NCBI GenBank assembly: GCA_030706685.1 | Contig: JAUZOA010000019.1 | Span: forward strand, 1 to 64,000 | Direction: 5' to 3' | Length of the DNA stretch: 64,000 nucleotides | DNA from: Bacteroidota bacterium | GTDB taxonomy: Bacteria; Bacteroidota; Bacteroidia; Chitinophagales; Chitinophagaceae | Shown here: in pieces, positions 36,501 to 45,353 of the stretch | Layout: every line of letters starts with the position of its first letter | How positions within the stretch are numbered: position 1 is the stretch's first letter | Translations under genes and position numbers: made by a program | Notes under the pieces: model-generated | Databases searched by the model: none | Told to the model about the DNA's origin: nothing | What the model saw: only the letters and a program-made list of their open reading frames with translations

Positions 36501-38659
36501 GCCGTATCACTTAACAGGCAGCTGCTGTCGGTTACTATCAATTGAACAGGAAAAGTCCCTGTATTGCTATAGGATATATTTCCCGGCGACGCGCCTGATG
36601 ATGTCGCCGGGTTACCATTTGCAAATGTCCATTGGTAACCGAATGGCCCCGGAGCATAACAATTGTTGACAGATGCTACCGGCGAGATATTGTTGTTTGC
36701 ACAAATAGGAGAAATAGCAGCAAGAGACGCGACTGGCGGCCCCTTTATATAAAAGGTGTCGGTAGAAAACACTTCAGGACAACCATAGGGAGAATTGTGT
36801 GCCTTGACGGAAAGGCGTATAGCGTAGCGTCCAACCCTGCTGAGTAGTACCGACGGAAAAGCGGAGAAAGCCGTTGTTCCATTGACGAACGAATAGGTAG
36901 CAATATTTGCCGGTGCGCACCCTTGCGGATCAGAATAAGTTATCTGCCATTCATAATCATCTCCCTGGCAGCCGCCTGCGGACGAGGTATTGTTCAGGTT
37001 AAGTGTGATGGGACCGCAACTGCTGTGCTGGTTCATCGTAAAAGAAGACTGCGGAGGATTGCGAACGCAGATTGTTCTTGTCGTACTATCAAAGCCGCAA
37101 CGGTCATTATAAATAAATATCTTAATGGTGTATATGCCTGTAGAAGTAAATTGAACATTGAGGGAATTGCTTCCATCGGTCCACGCCGCACCATTGAAGG
37201 GATTACCATTGAAAGAGCCGAAGGAGCCGGCAAGGAGAGTATATCCTGTGGAAGGAGATATAGCCCAGACCTTTTTACCATTATTCAGGCAATCCGATGT
37301 AAAAGTCCCTGTTGGACTGACTACGTTTCCATAGCTGGAAGAGTTTAGTATGTTGACAACTGTATTAACACAAACCACCGGGGTCGGCAAATAAATACTC
37401 GGTCTCGGTTTTCCGGAGACATAGATGGGCACAACCGAAGCGCTGTTGGATCCGCAGGGATTTTCTATTGTCAAATAGGCGCCAAAAGAATTTTGATAGG
37501 TTTGAATACCATTGTTGCTGGAATAAAGACAGGACCCGACATCAAAGTGATGGGCAACCGTTGCCGGAGGCGGATGCTGAAATACCTGGGGGCCCGTACC
37601 ATCATTAATCAAAAAAGAATAAGTAGTGCCCGGCGGATTATTATCAATATTAGTAATAAGAAAACGCAGTGAGTCAGAGGAACAAATATCTGTATTGCCG
37701 AGGCTGGCAAGACCACCCGCGGGGATAGTCCCAAGAAAAATGAGATATTTTTTTATACCGATACATCCATCCGGGCCCGCCACACTTACTGTCATCGTAT
37801 TGCTCCCCAATGGAAAATTATGCGCAGCTACCTGGCCAACCGGCCAGGTAGTAAAAACAGAATCCGGGGAACTATCTCCCCAGTGTATGGTATAGGACAC
37901 ATTGATTGGAAGAGTAGAAGAAGCATTTTGAAATTTAAAATTGTAATAAGGAATATTATTACATTTTTTAAATGTGGAAATTCCATTAAATGGACCAAAT
38001 GATACAGAGGGGTCAGCGTTGCCGATTGATGCATCCGGAACTTTTTTTATCGTAACAGGATGAGTTACGGAATCCTTACACCCGTATACATTGGTGACCA
38101 GCAGTTTTACCGGGAACACCTGTGTTCCCGGCATGCCCACAGCTGAAAGAAATTGATGAACCGGGTGTTGTAATGTGGTAGTGCTTGCATCTGCAAAACT
38201 CCAGGAATAAGTTAATGGCTCTCCTGTTATTGAAGTGTTGGTAAATTGAATGTTCTCATTCCCGCAAACATTGTCGGGAGAAAAAGTATAGCCCGCAACC
38301 GGGTAAACATCAGAAACAAAAACGATAATGAATGTAGAATCAGAAAATGGCCCTCCGGTTACTTTTTGAAAAGTTGTATCAAACCCGTTGGTTGTATAGG
38401 TGATGGTGACCGGCCCGATACCCGTCGCCGTAGTGGTGACGCCCCCATTCGTAAATCGCCAGTCAATAACCAAGGAACCCTGTGCAACGCTTAAGTAAGT
38501 TATCGAACTCCCCCTGCAGACATTGATCGTATCGCCATGCTCCATGATTCTTCCATTGGCCCGGATGCCCGCTATTACTTGTGAATAGCCCGAATAGGCT
38601 GAGAGAAGAAAAAGTATCAGACAGGGCAAAAATGCCTGCAGTTTGTGGTTTTGGTACAT
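33560..38659 (-). CDS. Giant PKD-repeat protein with gliding-type C-terminal domain
   Basis: The 1699-residue protein has a signal peptide ending near YSGYSQ (residue 27). It has many PKD or Ig-like beta-sandwich repeats (for example YTFSPDN...FTNTS, VSWNFGDNSP-type, YYWDFGDGQTDTTHTL, YEWFWGDGNSSSF, ending in G.Y.V.L). The last 100 residues are a type B C-terminal domain (YVPNAMCLGCSN..., YRLRIYNAWGQKLFETDKLD, PWNGTVNGQ, DVYSWQIEATYINGTEWKGM). It is predicted to be exported by the type IX system and retained with the coupled PorP/SprF protein as an adhesin or surface filament. Confidence 0.92.
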   Translation of the reverse strand: MYQNHKLQAFLPCLILFLLSAYSGYSQVIAGIRANGRIMEHGDTINVCRGSSITYLSVAQGSLVIDWRFTNGGVTTTATGIGPVTITYTTNGFDTTFQKVTGGPFSDSTFIIVFVSDVYPVAGYTFSPDNVCGNENIQFTNTSITGEPLTYSWSFADASTTTLQHPVHQFLSAVGMPGTQVFPVKLLVTNVYGCKDSVTHPVTIKKVPDASIGNADPSVSFGPFNGISTFKKCNNIPYYNFKFQNASSTLPINVSYTIHWGDSSPDSVFTTWPVGQVAAHNFPLGSNTMTVSVAGPDGCIGIKKYLIFLGTIPAGGLASLGNTDICSSDSLRFLITNIDNNPPGTTYSFLINDGTGPQVFQHPPPATVAHHFDVGSCLYSSNNGIQTYQNSFGAYLTIENPCGSNSASVVPIYVSGKPRPSIYLPTPVVCVNTVVNILNSSSYGNVVSPTGTFTSDCLNNGKKVWAISPSTGYTLLAGSFGSFNGNPFNGAAWTDGSNSLNVQFTSTGIYTIKIFIYNDRCGFDSTTRTICVRNPPQSSFTMNQHSSCGPITLNLNNTSSAGGCQGDDYEWQITYSDPQGCAPANIATYSFVNGTTAFSAFPSVLLSRVGRYAIRLSVKAHNSPYGCPEVFSTDTFYIKGPPVASLAAISPICANNNISPVASVNNCYAPGPFGYQWTFANGNPATSSGASPGNISYSNTGTFPVQLIVTDSSCLLSDTATTNVTIYPAPVAEAGNNASVCSGTIVPLGIPGVAGVTYQWSPAIGLSNPAIANPTLTANYTGTASDTTYTYYLSASIGVNCSNIDSVKITVKRMPLVTVNPPAATICIGNTVSITASGADTYLWSPATALDNPAAATVLASPLTTTTYTVAGTLTNGCFATKTVTITVNPDADANFTVGDTLRCAPLNIDTLITNILYPAGNGAYNWYADNLLIASNTTGIVPSYVINLPGDTVTIKLVATSPYGCKADSLQKTFITRPAVTAAFTKDKDSSCAPLNVLFTNTSTLLTSNIQFSWNFGNSITTTAVQPGTVTFTTSPAFRDTVYHIVLKAYNGCDTSYYRDSVKVFANSKARFAVDTTRGCSPFTVHILNTSLGSNFAYYWDFGDGQTDTTHTLSSFTHTYNTSSITIFPIRLISENQCTRDTQTINLVVNPNTIQPYITANGNQLSGCAPHLVTFNNSSVGAAQLTWNFGDNSPLVIIPNNQNSITHLYTAPGNYTVTIRLQNDCSDTTIQRTLVVYDPPGANFTAAPIKICTNQFVTVNNTSVNANSYEWFWGDGNSSSFINGQHSYNTPGIYTITLIAMKVHPSGFTCYDTASRPITVVDKIPAQITIEPGKLCAPYALHVSAGSISGYSLVEWVIYDSSTTQGEFHLTGLSASHVYDVAGTYSVKLIVHTTSGCSDSTTYPFHVYSTPKTTFGPELIKTCSHDTTVTYMAVTTNNGSDAVNYKWFVNGSIEGTNNPFGYNFQAPLSNAFPYEFTIQALAENIAGCGDTSLAGKLTIQPLPFPHIDVSPSLVIQQPDRGFTFKDTVTANPNKTYIWYMGDRSLQTRNGREVTYEYADTGKYKVKLLVTDFSTGCKAFDSVNVTILYVPGYLYVPNAMCLGCSNAGLRQFLPLAKGLKTYRLRIYNAWGQKLFETDKLDANGSPSEPWNGTVNGQILQQDVYSWQIEATYINGTEWKGMLFPGSNKPIKAGFITIIK

Positions 38660-39174
38660 TTCTAAAGGATTGGTCTAAAACACAGGTCAGGATTGATACG
38701 GAACTCGGTAATTGCGATAGGCTATTGGTGGGAAAGTAAGGACATACAAAATATAACTATTTCCAAATATTAGGAAATAATTTAAGGCCCTATTTTGATG
38801 TATTGCGGATCAGGAAAAGGAAGTTAATAAAAGGGAAGAAAATAAAACGGCGGGTACAAAGAATAAACTATTTTATTGGAAGCCCGTCTAACCCCAAAAT
38901 AATTACGTTGTAATAGTCGGTGCTTAATCTTACGGGCGCTGCCAGGTAAGTTTAAACCAATCGTACAATTTTAACCTTTGATATCTTCCTGTAAATAGTA
39001 AACCGTACTGGTACAGGGCGCCTGGCAGAAAATATATTTTTCTTATAAAACTGCTTCTTTTGAGCCATCATTTCCCTGCCACTACATCAATTTCCTTCAT
39101 TCCCCGGCAGGTAGTGGTCATGCCTTCCGCGTCGGCATAGCAACACCCGGTCAACGAGTTACAGCGTAAAAGCC
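38660..39174. other. Gap upstream of PKD gene, no gene found
   Basis: About 515 bp contain no plausible gene on either strand. The A/T-rich stretch 38740-38900 next to the PKD start presumably holds its promoter, but no exact TAnnTTTG was found on the minus strand. The gap continues through the phased array (39175-39301) to the end of kdnA at 39594. The last part (39310-39593) is G/C-richer and also shows no gene. Confidence 0.5.
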
Positions 39175-39301
39175 TCTTTGTCTCCTCTTTGCCTCCTCGA
39201 TTCTACCTTGATTTCACCTTGTTTCTCTTCGAATTTCGAGGAGGCAAAGAGGCTCCATCGAGGTTCCATCGAGGAGGCAAAGAGGAGAAATCGAGGAGAA
39301 A
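39175..39301. repeat. Inverted pair of 11-bp-phased arrays
   Basis: Five 11-bp units run from 39175 to 39229 (TCTTTGTCTCC, TCTTTGCCTCC, TCGATTCTACC, TTGATTTCACC, TTGTTTCTCTT). A 6-nt junction follows, then six 11-bp units of opposite polarity from 39236 to 39301 (TCGAGGAGGCA, AAGAGGCTCCA, TCGAGGTTCCA, TCGAGGAGGCA, AAGAGGAGAAA, TCGAGGAGAAA). The 13-mer TTTGCCTCCTCGA (39188-39200) is perfectly inverted at 39236-39248 and at 39269-39281, so a large hairpin can form. Confidence 0.85.
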
Positions 39302-39593
39302 AAGATATTAGTCCCTGGTTTTGTCGAATTCCGTCCCGGGTTTCGGAGGACCCCGTCCCATTTTTGAGCAGGCGGCCCGGGATGGGTATTACATTTGCTT
39401 CTGCCGAAGGAGTTTTCGCTCAGGATTACCGGGAAGAGCGAACCCGGAAACCCTCTCCCTGGCAGTGACACAATGGAATAAAGGATATCACGGGATGGCT
39501 TCAGCTCTTTGACATAACGGATAAATTACCAGCCAAGTTTTTGTTCAACGGAATTAGTAGCCTGCCTGTTTCGTAATTATGAATGGGCAAAAA

Positions 39594-40811
39594 TTAAATA
39601 GCTTCTTTTTGCCCGCTCAGTGCTTTCTTAATGACATTTAAAATCTTTTCTCCTTTTTCCCTGATCTGTTCGTCTGTCCACAATAAACTGATGGCAGTAG
39701 AAATGCAACGGCTCATGACAGCATCACTGGCGGAAAAATCCTGTGACTTCAATTTATTTAATGCCGCTTCCTGCGCATCCGTCAACCGGTTAAGGGCGGT
39801 TACATTTTTTAAGTGATCCCATTTGCGGACATAATGCCAGTTGTTATCGTACCAATAAAAGTTACCCGCCAGGATTCCCTGTGCCCTTAACTCATTTACT
39901 ACGGACCTTGTTATTTCTTCAGTTGGAAGAAACCAGCTTAAGAAAGTACAACTATCACCGTCAGGATCGGGAATTTTCCGGAATGAAATTTCTGGTAACT
40001 GTGATAAGATATCTTTTAAAAAAGAATGATTTCTTTTCTGAATATCGAGGAAATCGTCCAGCCTTCTTATTTGTGCCAATCCCACAGCGGCATGCAATTC
40101 GGAAATACGATAATTATAACCGATGAAGGGATGTTGGTCGGCTCCCCGGTCGGAACCTTTATGATCATGTCCATGATCTGTATAGCCGTCACATTTTATA
40201 TATACCTCTTCACTGTTTGTCATCACTACCCCACCCTCGCCACAGGTAATTATTTTTACAAAATCAAAGGAAAAAGTTCCGGCATGACCAATGGTTCCCA
40301 CCTGTTTCCCTTTATACGTGGCGCCAATACTTTGACAGGCGTCTTCCAGCAGGATCAGGTTATATTTTTTACAAATCGCCGATAAGGCATCTATGTCTGC
40401 CATGCTGCCGCACATATGTACCGGTACTACGCATTTTGTTCTTGGGGTAATCGCTTTTTCTACAGCCGAAGGATCTAATGTCAGGGTCTCATCTACATCT
40501 GCAAGTACGGGGATAGCGCCTATGCTCAGCAGGGATTCAAAGCTGGCGACAAACGTGAACGATGGCATGATCACTTCGTCCCCCGCGCCGATTCCTAATG
40601 CGGCTAACGCAGTTGTCAGCGCTGATGTGCCGCTTGAGGTGAGTTGGGCATACTTGCTGCCAAACCTCCTGCAAATGGCTTCTTCTAATTGTTTCGATTT
40701 CCATATTCCTTTGCGGGGGCCATCAAATCCATAACGCATAAGAATACCGGTTTCAAGAACATCGTTTACTTCTTTTTTTTCTTCTTCACCCCATAATTCA
40801 AACCCGGGCAT
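39594..40811 (-). CDS. kdnA: Kdo 8-aminotransferase KdnA
   Basis: This 405-residue PLP enzyme of the DegT/DnrJ/EryC1 class is recognised as KdnA, which aminates 8-oxo-Kdo to 8-amino-3,8-dideoxy-manno-octulosonate (Kdo8N). It matches the remembered Shewanella KdnA in distinctive places: MPGFELWGEEEKKEV start, GAGDEVIMPSFTFVAS, VHMCGSMADIDA, FDFVKIITCGEGG (PLP Lys), DHGHDHKGSDRGADQHP, IPDPDGDSCTFLS, and FYWYDNNWHYVRKWDH. It lies 30 nt downstream of kdnB in one operon. Assignment is from family knowledge, not a search. Confidence 0.88.
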   Translation of the reverse strand: MPGFELWGEEEKKEVNDVLETGILMRYGFDGPRKGIWKSKQLEEAICRRFGSKYAQLTSSGTSALTTALAALGIGAGDEVIMPSFTFVASFESLLSIGAIPVLADVDETLTLDPSAVEKAITPRTKCVVPVHMCGSMADIDALSAICKKYNLILLEDACQSIGATYKGKQVGTIGHAGTFSFDFVKIITCGEGGVVMTNSEEVYIKCDGYTDHGHDHKGSDRGADQHPFIGYNYRISELHAAVGLAQIRRLDDFLDIQKRNHSFLKDILSQLPEISFRKIPDPDGDSCTFLSWFLPTEEITRSVVNELRAQGILAGNFYWYDNNWHYVRKWDHLKNVTALNRLTDAQEAALNKLKSQDFSASDAVMSRCISTAISLLWTDEQIREKGEKILNVIKKALSGQKEAI

Positions 40812-40841
40812 AATTTATTTTTTTTGAATGAATAAATCGGT

Positions 40842-41933
40842 TCATAATTTCTCATACAAGGCTCTCAGCTTTTCTTTGGTCATAATCTTCTCCCAGTTTT
40901 TACCAAGAGCATTTTCCCAAAGTGGTTTCATTCCCAGCGAAACATTGATCATGGTATCAAACTGCTCATTGGATAAACCGCGGCAAATGCCCTCTGGTAT
41001 ATCTACTTTATTTTTCTCCGCCATACACTTGAATTCTTTTACTCCTTCAGGATAATACTCCTCGAGATGATTCATGACAATACAATTGCCAATCCCATGT
41101 TTGGTACCGAGCAGGTAACTCAACCCATAACTTACCGCATGAGCCACGCCCACCTGGCTATAAGCGATGCTCATGCCACCGGCATAAGAAGCCATCATTA
41201 GTTGGTCGTCACTTTCATTGTCCCATTCTTTTTTTTGCAAGAATACCTTGCGGCACAGCTCAAGCGCTTTTTCTCCATAGCTTTTACTGAATTCGTTCAG
41301 GTAGGTTCCCTGCAAACTTTCAATACAGTGAATATAGCAGTCCATACCGGTATAGAAACGCTGATCCGAAGGTGCATTAGCTGTTAACTCCGGATCAAGA
41401 ATGATTTGGTTAAAAGGAGTAAAATCTGAGTTCATCCCCAGTTTTTTCGCAGGGCCTGTGAGTACTGTTGTCCTGGAAACCTCAGCTCCCGTACCGCTTA
41501 AAGTAGGAATGCCGGCTTTATATACACCGGGAAATTTTACGAGGTCCCAGCCCTGATAATCTGCCGAAGAACCGGGATTGTTCATCATTAATGAAACGGC
41601 TTTGGCGAGATCCATCGTGCTTCCGCCGCCAATGCCGATTATACCGCTTACTGTTCCGAATTCTTCTTTTAGTTGTTGCGATAGTTTATCTACATAAGAT
41701 GTTTTTGGTTCATGTGTCACATCAGCCAAAACTATTTTATCCTTTCCTTTTAAAGGAATGCGATTGAGCAGTGAGTTGTTTTGCCCCCCTGACCCTGCGG
41801 AGAAAAAATGATCGACCAAAAAAATCATGGGCCTTCCTTCTTTCCTGTGGGGCGCTATGATCTCGTCTAATTGATTAAAAGAACCCCGTCCATACACCAC
41901 GTAATCCACCATCTTGAAATTTCTAAACTTCAT
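40842..41933 (-). CDS. kdnB: Kdo 8-oxidase KdnB
   Basis: This 363-residue iron-type alcohol dehydrogenase oxidises the C8 hydroxyl of Kdo to an aldehyde for KdnA. Motifs: GIGGGSTMDLAKAVSLMM (nucleotide site), IPTLSGTGAEVSRTTVL, metal ligands in GMDCYIHCIESLQGTYLNEFS and VAHAVSYGLSYLLGTKHGIGN. The immediate coupling to a kdnA-like gene separates it from generic alcohol dehydrogenases. The gene begins about 140 bp from the divergent rhomboid gene. Confidence 0.87.
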   Translation of the reverse strand: MKFRNFKMVDYVVYGRGSFNQLDEIIAPHRKEGRPMIFLVDHFFSAGSGGQNNSLLNRIPLKGKDKIVLADVTHEPKTSYVDKLSQQLKEEFGTVSGIIGIGGGSTMDLAKAVSLMMNNPGSSADYQGWDLVKFPGVYKAGIPTLSGTGAEVSRTTVLTGPAKKLGMNSDFTPFNQIILDPELTANAPSDQRFYTGMDCYIHCIESLQGTYLNEFSKSYGEKALELCRKVFLQKKEWDNESDDQLMMASYAGGMSIAYSQVGVAHAVSYGLSYLLGTKHGIGNCIVMNHLEEYYPEGVKEFKCMAEKNKVDIPEGICRGLSNEQFDTMINVSLGMKPLWENALGKNWEKIMTKEKLRALYEKL

Positions 41934-42073
41934 GTACCCTTTATTTGAGCTGCGAAGATACTAACTATAAAAGACCTGTAAATGCGGAGCGGCAGAGTCC
42001 TCATGTCATCGGTGATCAGTAAAAAGGTATATTATAACCGGGAAATTTGTAGCATCTTGGGGAAAAATTTTAT

Positions 42074-43573
42074 ATGCCGGAAAAATCACAAACCGTCACT
42101 GTTAGCGGGTATGACGTTACCCGGCTGCAGGCCATTGCGTATGGAACATTGCAGCAACTTGGATGGGCTATTAAATATGCCGGCGATAATATTCTTATCG
42201 CGTATACACCCCGTAACTGGAATAAACATAGCGATGAGATAACCGTGAAAATAGCAGGGAACCAACTTACTGTTAACAGTAAAATGACACATGGAGAAGC
42301 ATTTGACATGACGGGGAGGAATAAAAAGCATATTACAGAATTTTTTGCTGCATTTGAACCCGTAAAGGCAAATGCAACGGATCAGCGTATCGGTGAATGG
42401 AACGAAAAGATCCTGTTATTGAAAGAGGAGACGATAAAAGTTGCTCAACAGGAAATAGAGCAGGCTAAAGAGGTGGACAAAGTGATGAATTTCTCAAAGG
42501 GTAACTTATATCTTACGTATGGCATTATTGCTGTTAATGTGCTGGTGTTCGTACTGATGGGTCTTGACGGCGTAAGTTTATTTTCGCCAACAGGTATTGA
42601 TATCATTCGCTGGGGTGCCAATTATGCTCCGCTCACATTGTCGGGAGACTGGTGGAGGCTGATATCCTGTGTGTTTGTACACATCGGTATCATTCACCTG
42701 GCATTTAATATGTATGCATTGTATATGGCAGGAGTTTACCTGGAGCGCATGATTGGAAAGCCCGGATATATTATAGCTTATTTGTGTACAGGAGTGTTTG
42801 CCAGTATGACGAGTTTGTGGTGGCACAAAGTTCCGGCAACCAGTGCAGGAGCGTCAGGGGCTATTTTTGGCCTGTATGGTGTTTTTTTAGCATTACTTAG
42901 TACCAATCTTATACCCAAACAAATACGGAATGGGTTGTTGCAAAGCATCGGCATTTTTGTTATCTATAATCTTGCCTATGGAATGAAATCAGGCGTAGAC
43001 AATGCAGCGCATATAGGCGGGTTATTAAGCGGTCTTATAGTGGGCTATTTATATTATATTATACTAAAGGCAGAAAATACCGCAAAGAAAATGATCCCGG
43101 TAGCTGCTCTTGTGACAGTATTGACGTTTGTTGCCACAATCTTTTTTCTTGAAAAAAATATAGTAACAACTGCGGAGAGAAATAGCACAAAAGAGGAAAT
43201 AGACATGTTTAGTTATAAGGATGCAGGTAAATTTAATACCCTGTTTAAAAGTATTCTTGAAATGCAGGATAGGGCCGAAGCGCCTCTCCATGACTCCTCG
43301 CTTAGAGGGGAAACGCTGGCAGAAGAACTGAATAATATTTCTTTGCCCGAATGGGAAAAAGCCGGCCAGGTAATAAAGGAAATGAAAACTTACAAAGTAT
43401 CAGGCAAGGCAATGCATAAAGCGGAGTTAATGGAAAAATATATAGAGATTAAAAAAGAGGAAATTCATCTGAGGATAAAGCTGATTAAAGAAAAAAATAG
43501 TATTGTAAATGATGAATTAACGGGAGTGATTGAAAAGAGAGATGAAATAATTGAGAAATTGAATAAACTATGA
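42074..43573 (+). CDS. Rhomboid intramembrane protease with extra domains
   Basis: This 499-residue protein has a six-helix rhomboid core at about 145-335: HIGIIHLAFNMYAL (His203, His208, Asn212), catalytic Ser261 in GASGAIFG, and His313 in NAAHIGG. It cleaves membrane proteins within the bilayer. About 140 residues precede the core: a soluble, beta-rich domain then a charged helix. Some 150 residues follow: one more membrane helix (338-356) and a long Lys/Glu-rich coiled region. These flanking domains are much larger than in a minimal rhomboid. Partners unknown. Confidence 0.9.
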   Translation: MPEKSQTVTVSGYDVTRLQAIAYGTLQQLGWAIKYAGDNILIAYTPRNWNKHSDEITVKIAGNQLTVNSKMTHGEAFDMTGRNKKHITEFFAAFEPVKANATDQRIGEWNEKILLLKEETIKVAQQEIEQAKEVDKVMNFSKGNLYLTYGIIAVNVLVFVLMGLDGVSLFSPTGIDIIRWGANYAPLTLSGDWWRLISCVFVHIGIIHLAFNMYALYMAGVYLERMIGKPGYIIAYLCTGVFASMTSLWWHKVPATSAGASGAIFGLYGVFLALLSTNLIPKQIRNGLLQSIGIFVIYNLAYGMKSGVDNAAHIGGLLSGLIVGYLYYIILKAENTAKKMIPVAALVTVLTFVATIFFLEKNIVTTAERNSTKEEIDMFSYKDAGKFNTLFKSILEMQDRAEAPLHDSSLRGETLAEELNNISLPEWEKAGQVIKEMKTYKVSGKAMHKAELMEKYIEIKKEEIHLRIKLIKEKNSIVNDELTGVIEKRDEIIEKLNKL

Positions 43574-43648
43574 CAAAACTTACCAGCAGTCATATTTCTC
43601 CTGGCGCTGACTAAAGGTAAGCATCATCATAACCTGCCGGTCCCGGCT

Positions 43649-44560
43649 CTATGCCATCAATGCCGCGGCGCCAAACACACCAGCGCTGTCTCCAAGGCTT
43701 GGCTTTACTATCGCCACATCTACCCTATTATTGAAAATAAATTCCTTTAAGGATATAAGACCCTCAACATAGATAGCATCAATATTCCCTACACCCCCAC
43801 CCACTACTATTACTTCCGGATCCAGCAAATTAGTTATCACAGAGACAGCCTTGCCAAAAAAATGACATAATCGCTGAATGGTTTGCGTGGCAGCCTCATC
43901 TGATTGTTGCTGGTGCTTAAGTACGATTTCTTTCAGAGGGATATTTTTACCGGTGATGCCCGCATAAAATCGTTGTAAGGCCGGCCCGGAAATAACGGTT
44001 TCTACACAACCTGTTTTACCACAGTAACAAGGGCCGCCGGATTCATCTAAATAATTATGTCCCCATTCTCCTGCAATACCATGGCGGCCGTTCCATACCT
44101 TACTGTTAAATACGATGCCTCCACCTACGCCTGAACCCATGATAATTCCGAATACCAGGGAAGCATCCGGGTATTTTTCCCTGACCACTCCCCAATGTGT
44201 TTCGGCTAATGCAAAACAGTTTGCATCATTCGCGAGCTCAACAGGAATACTGAGTGCTGCCTCAAGATCTTTTTTTAATGCCCGCCCGTTCAGGGCGGTG
44301 GTATTGCAGTTCTTCATCGTTTGCAGCACAGGATCCAATACACCGGGAGTACCAAAGCCAATTTTTTTAGGGGAGAGACCAGACTGCTGCTGCATTTCAC
44401 GAACCAGCCTTACTATTTGCTGAACGATATGCTTATAACCGTTGGACGCTTCGGTATCAATACGCGTTCGTAGTACCGGAATAGGGTTGCTGGTGGATGG
44501 AAGTATGACGCCCTCTATTTTAGTACCTCCCAGGTCAATACCCCATAATGGCTGGTTCAT
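43649..44560 (-). CDS. ROK family sugar kinase
   Basis: The 303-residue protein has the ROK start GIDLGGTKIEGVIL (phosphate loop), GFGTPGVLDP, ANDANCFALAE, the catalytic-loop region MGSGVGGGIV, and the zinc site GEWGHNYLDESGGPCYCGKTGCVETVISG (described in pieces, Cys-x-Cys-G..GC). It is probably a glucokinase or N-acetylhexosamine kinase. It lies 35 nt after kdsB at the end of a minus-strand gene string, so it might act in sugar supply for surface glycans, though this is inference. Confidence 0.9.
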   Translation of the reverse strand: MNQPLWGIDLGGTKIEGVILPSTSNPIPVLRTRIDTEASNGYKHIVQQIVRLVREMQQQSGLSPKKIGFGTPGVLDPVLQTMKNCNTTALNGRALKKDLEAALSIPVELANDANCFALAETHWGVVREKYPDASLVFGIIMGSGVGGGIVFNSKVWNGRHGIAGEWGHNYLDESGGPCYCGKTGCVETVISGPALQRFYAGITGKNIPLKEIVLKHQQQSDEAATQTIQRLCHFFGKAVSVITNLLDPEVIVVGGGVGNIDAIYVEGLISLKEFIFNNRVDVAIVKPSLGDSAGVFGAAALMA

Positions 44561-44595
44561 AGATGCAAAATTGTTTGATTAACCTAAACAGAGTT

Positions 44596-45312
44596 TTACA
44601 ATAACTTGCCGGCTTTTTCCAGGTCCTCCGGTGTATCAATTTCTACGCCCATATAATCTACAATCACCATGCGGAGAGGAATACCGTTTTCCAGATAGCG
44701 GAGACACTCTACTTTCTCTGCTGCTTCCAATGGCGTTATTGGCCAGTTTGTAAAATCAAGCAATGTTTTTTTGCGGAAAGCATATACGCCGATATGTTCG
44801 TAATACGTAACCGGGGCTTCCTTGTCCCTTGGGTAAGGAATGACGGACCGGCTGAAGAATAACGAATTCATATTCTTGTCAACGGCCACTTTTACAAAGT
44901 TGGGGTCATCAATTTCGGATTGTTTGGTCAGTACCTGCATAAGCGATGCTACCTGTACGGAAGGTTCATCAAACTGTTTCAATAATTTCTCCAGGGGCGC
45001 TCTTTTTATAAACGGGGTATCGCCCTGCACATTGACGATAATGCCGGCATTCATTTCTTTGGCAGCTTCAGCGATACGATCGGTACCACTCTCATGTTCT
45101 CTCTTACTCATAACTGCTTTACCGCCATGTGCAAGGATTTCATTGTAAATGATATCGCTGTCGGTGACAACGAACACTTCATCAAACAAACCTGTGGCTG
45201 TTGTCGCATCATAGGTATGACGGATAACCGTCTTATTACCCAGCAACTGCATCAGCTTGCCCGGAAACCTTGTAGCAGCATACCTGGCCGGTATCATGGC
45301 AACATTACTCAT
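44596..45312 (-). CDS. kdsB: CMP-Kdo (or CMP-Kdo8N) synthetase
   Basis: The 238-residue cytidylyltransferase activates Kdo with CTP before transfer to lipid A. Motifs: MIPARYAATRFPGKLMQLLG, VVTDSDIIYNEI, SGTDRIAEAAKEM, VNVQGDTPFI, and YYEHIGVYAFRKKTLLDF. In Shewanella the KdsB beside kdnAB prefers Kdo8N. With kdnA and kdnB only 3-5 kb away, the same preference is plausible here but cannot be read from sequence. It is within the minus-strand string with dnaN and the ROK kinase. Confidence 0.95.
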   Translation of the reverse strand: MSNVAMIPARYAATRFPGKLMQLLGNKTVIRHTYDATTATGLFDEVFVVTDSDIIYNEILAHGGKAVMSKREHESGTDRIAEAAKEMNAGIIVNVQGDTPFIKRAPLEKLLKQFDEPSVQVASLMQVLTKQSEIDDPNFVKVAVDKNMNSLFFSRSVIPYPRDKEAPVTYYEHIGVYAFRKKTLLDFTNWPITPLEAAEKVECLRYLENGIPLRMVIVDYMGVEIDTPEDLEKAGKLL

Positions 45313-45353
45313 TTAGCAAAACTAAACGTACAGACGATACAAAAAACAGGGAA

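Noticed and set aside
39175-39301. CRISPR or toxin-antitoxin RNA repeat
   Set aside because: No repeat-spacer structure and no adjacent toxin gene; treated as inverted 11-bp arrays.
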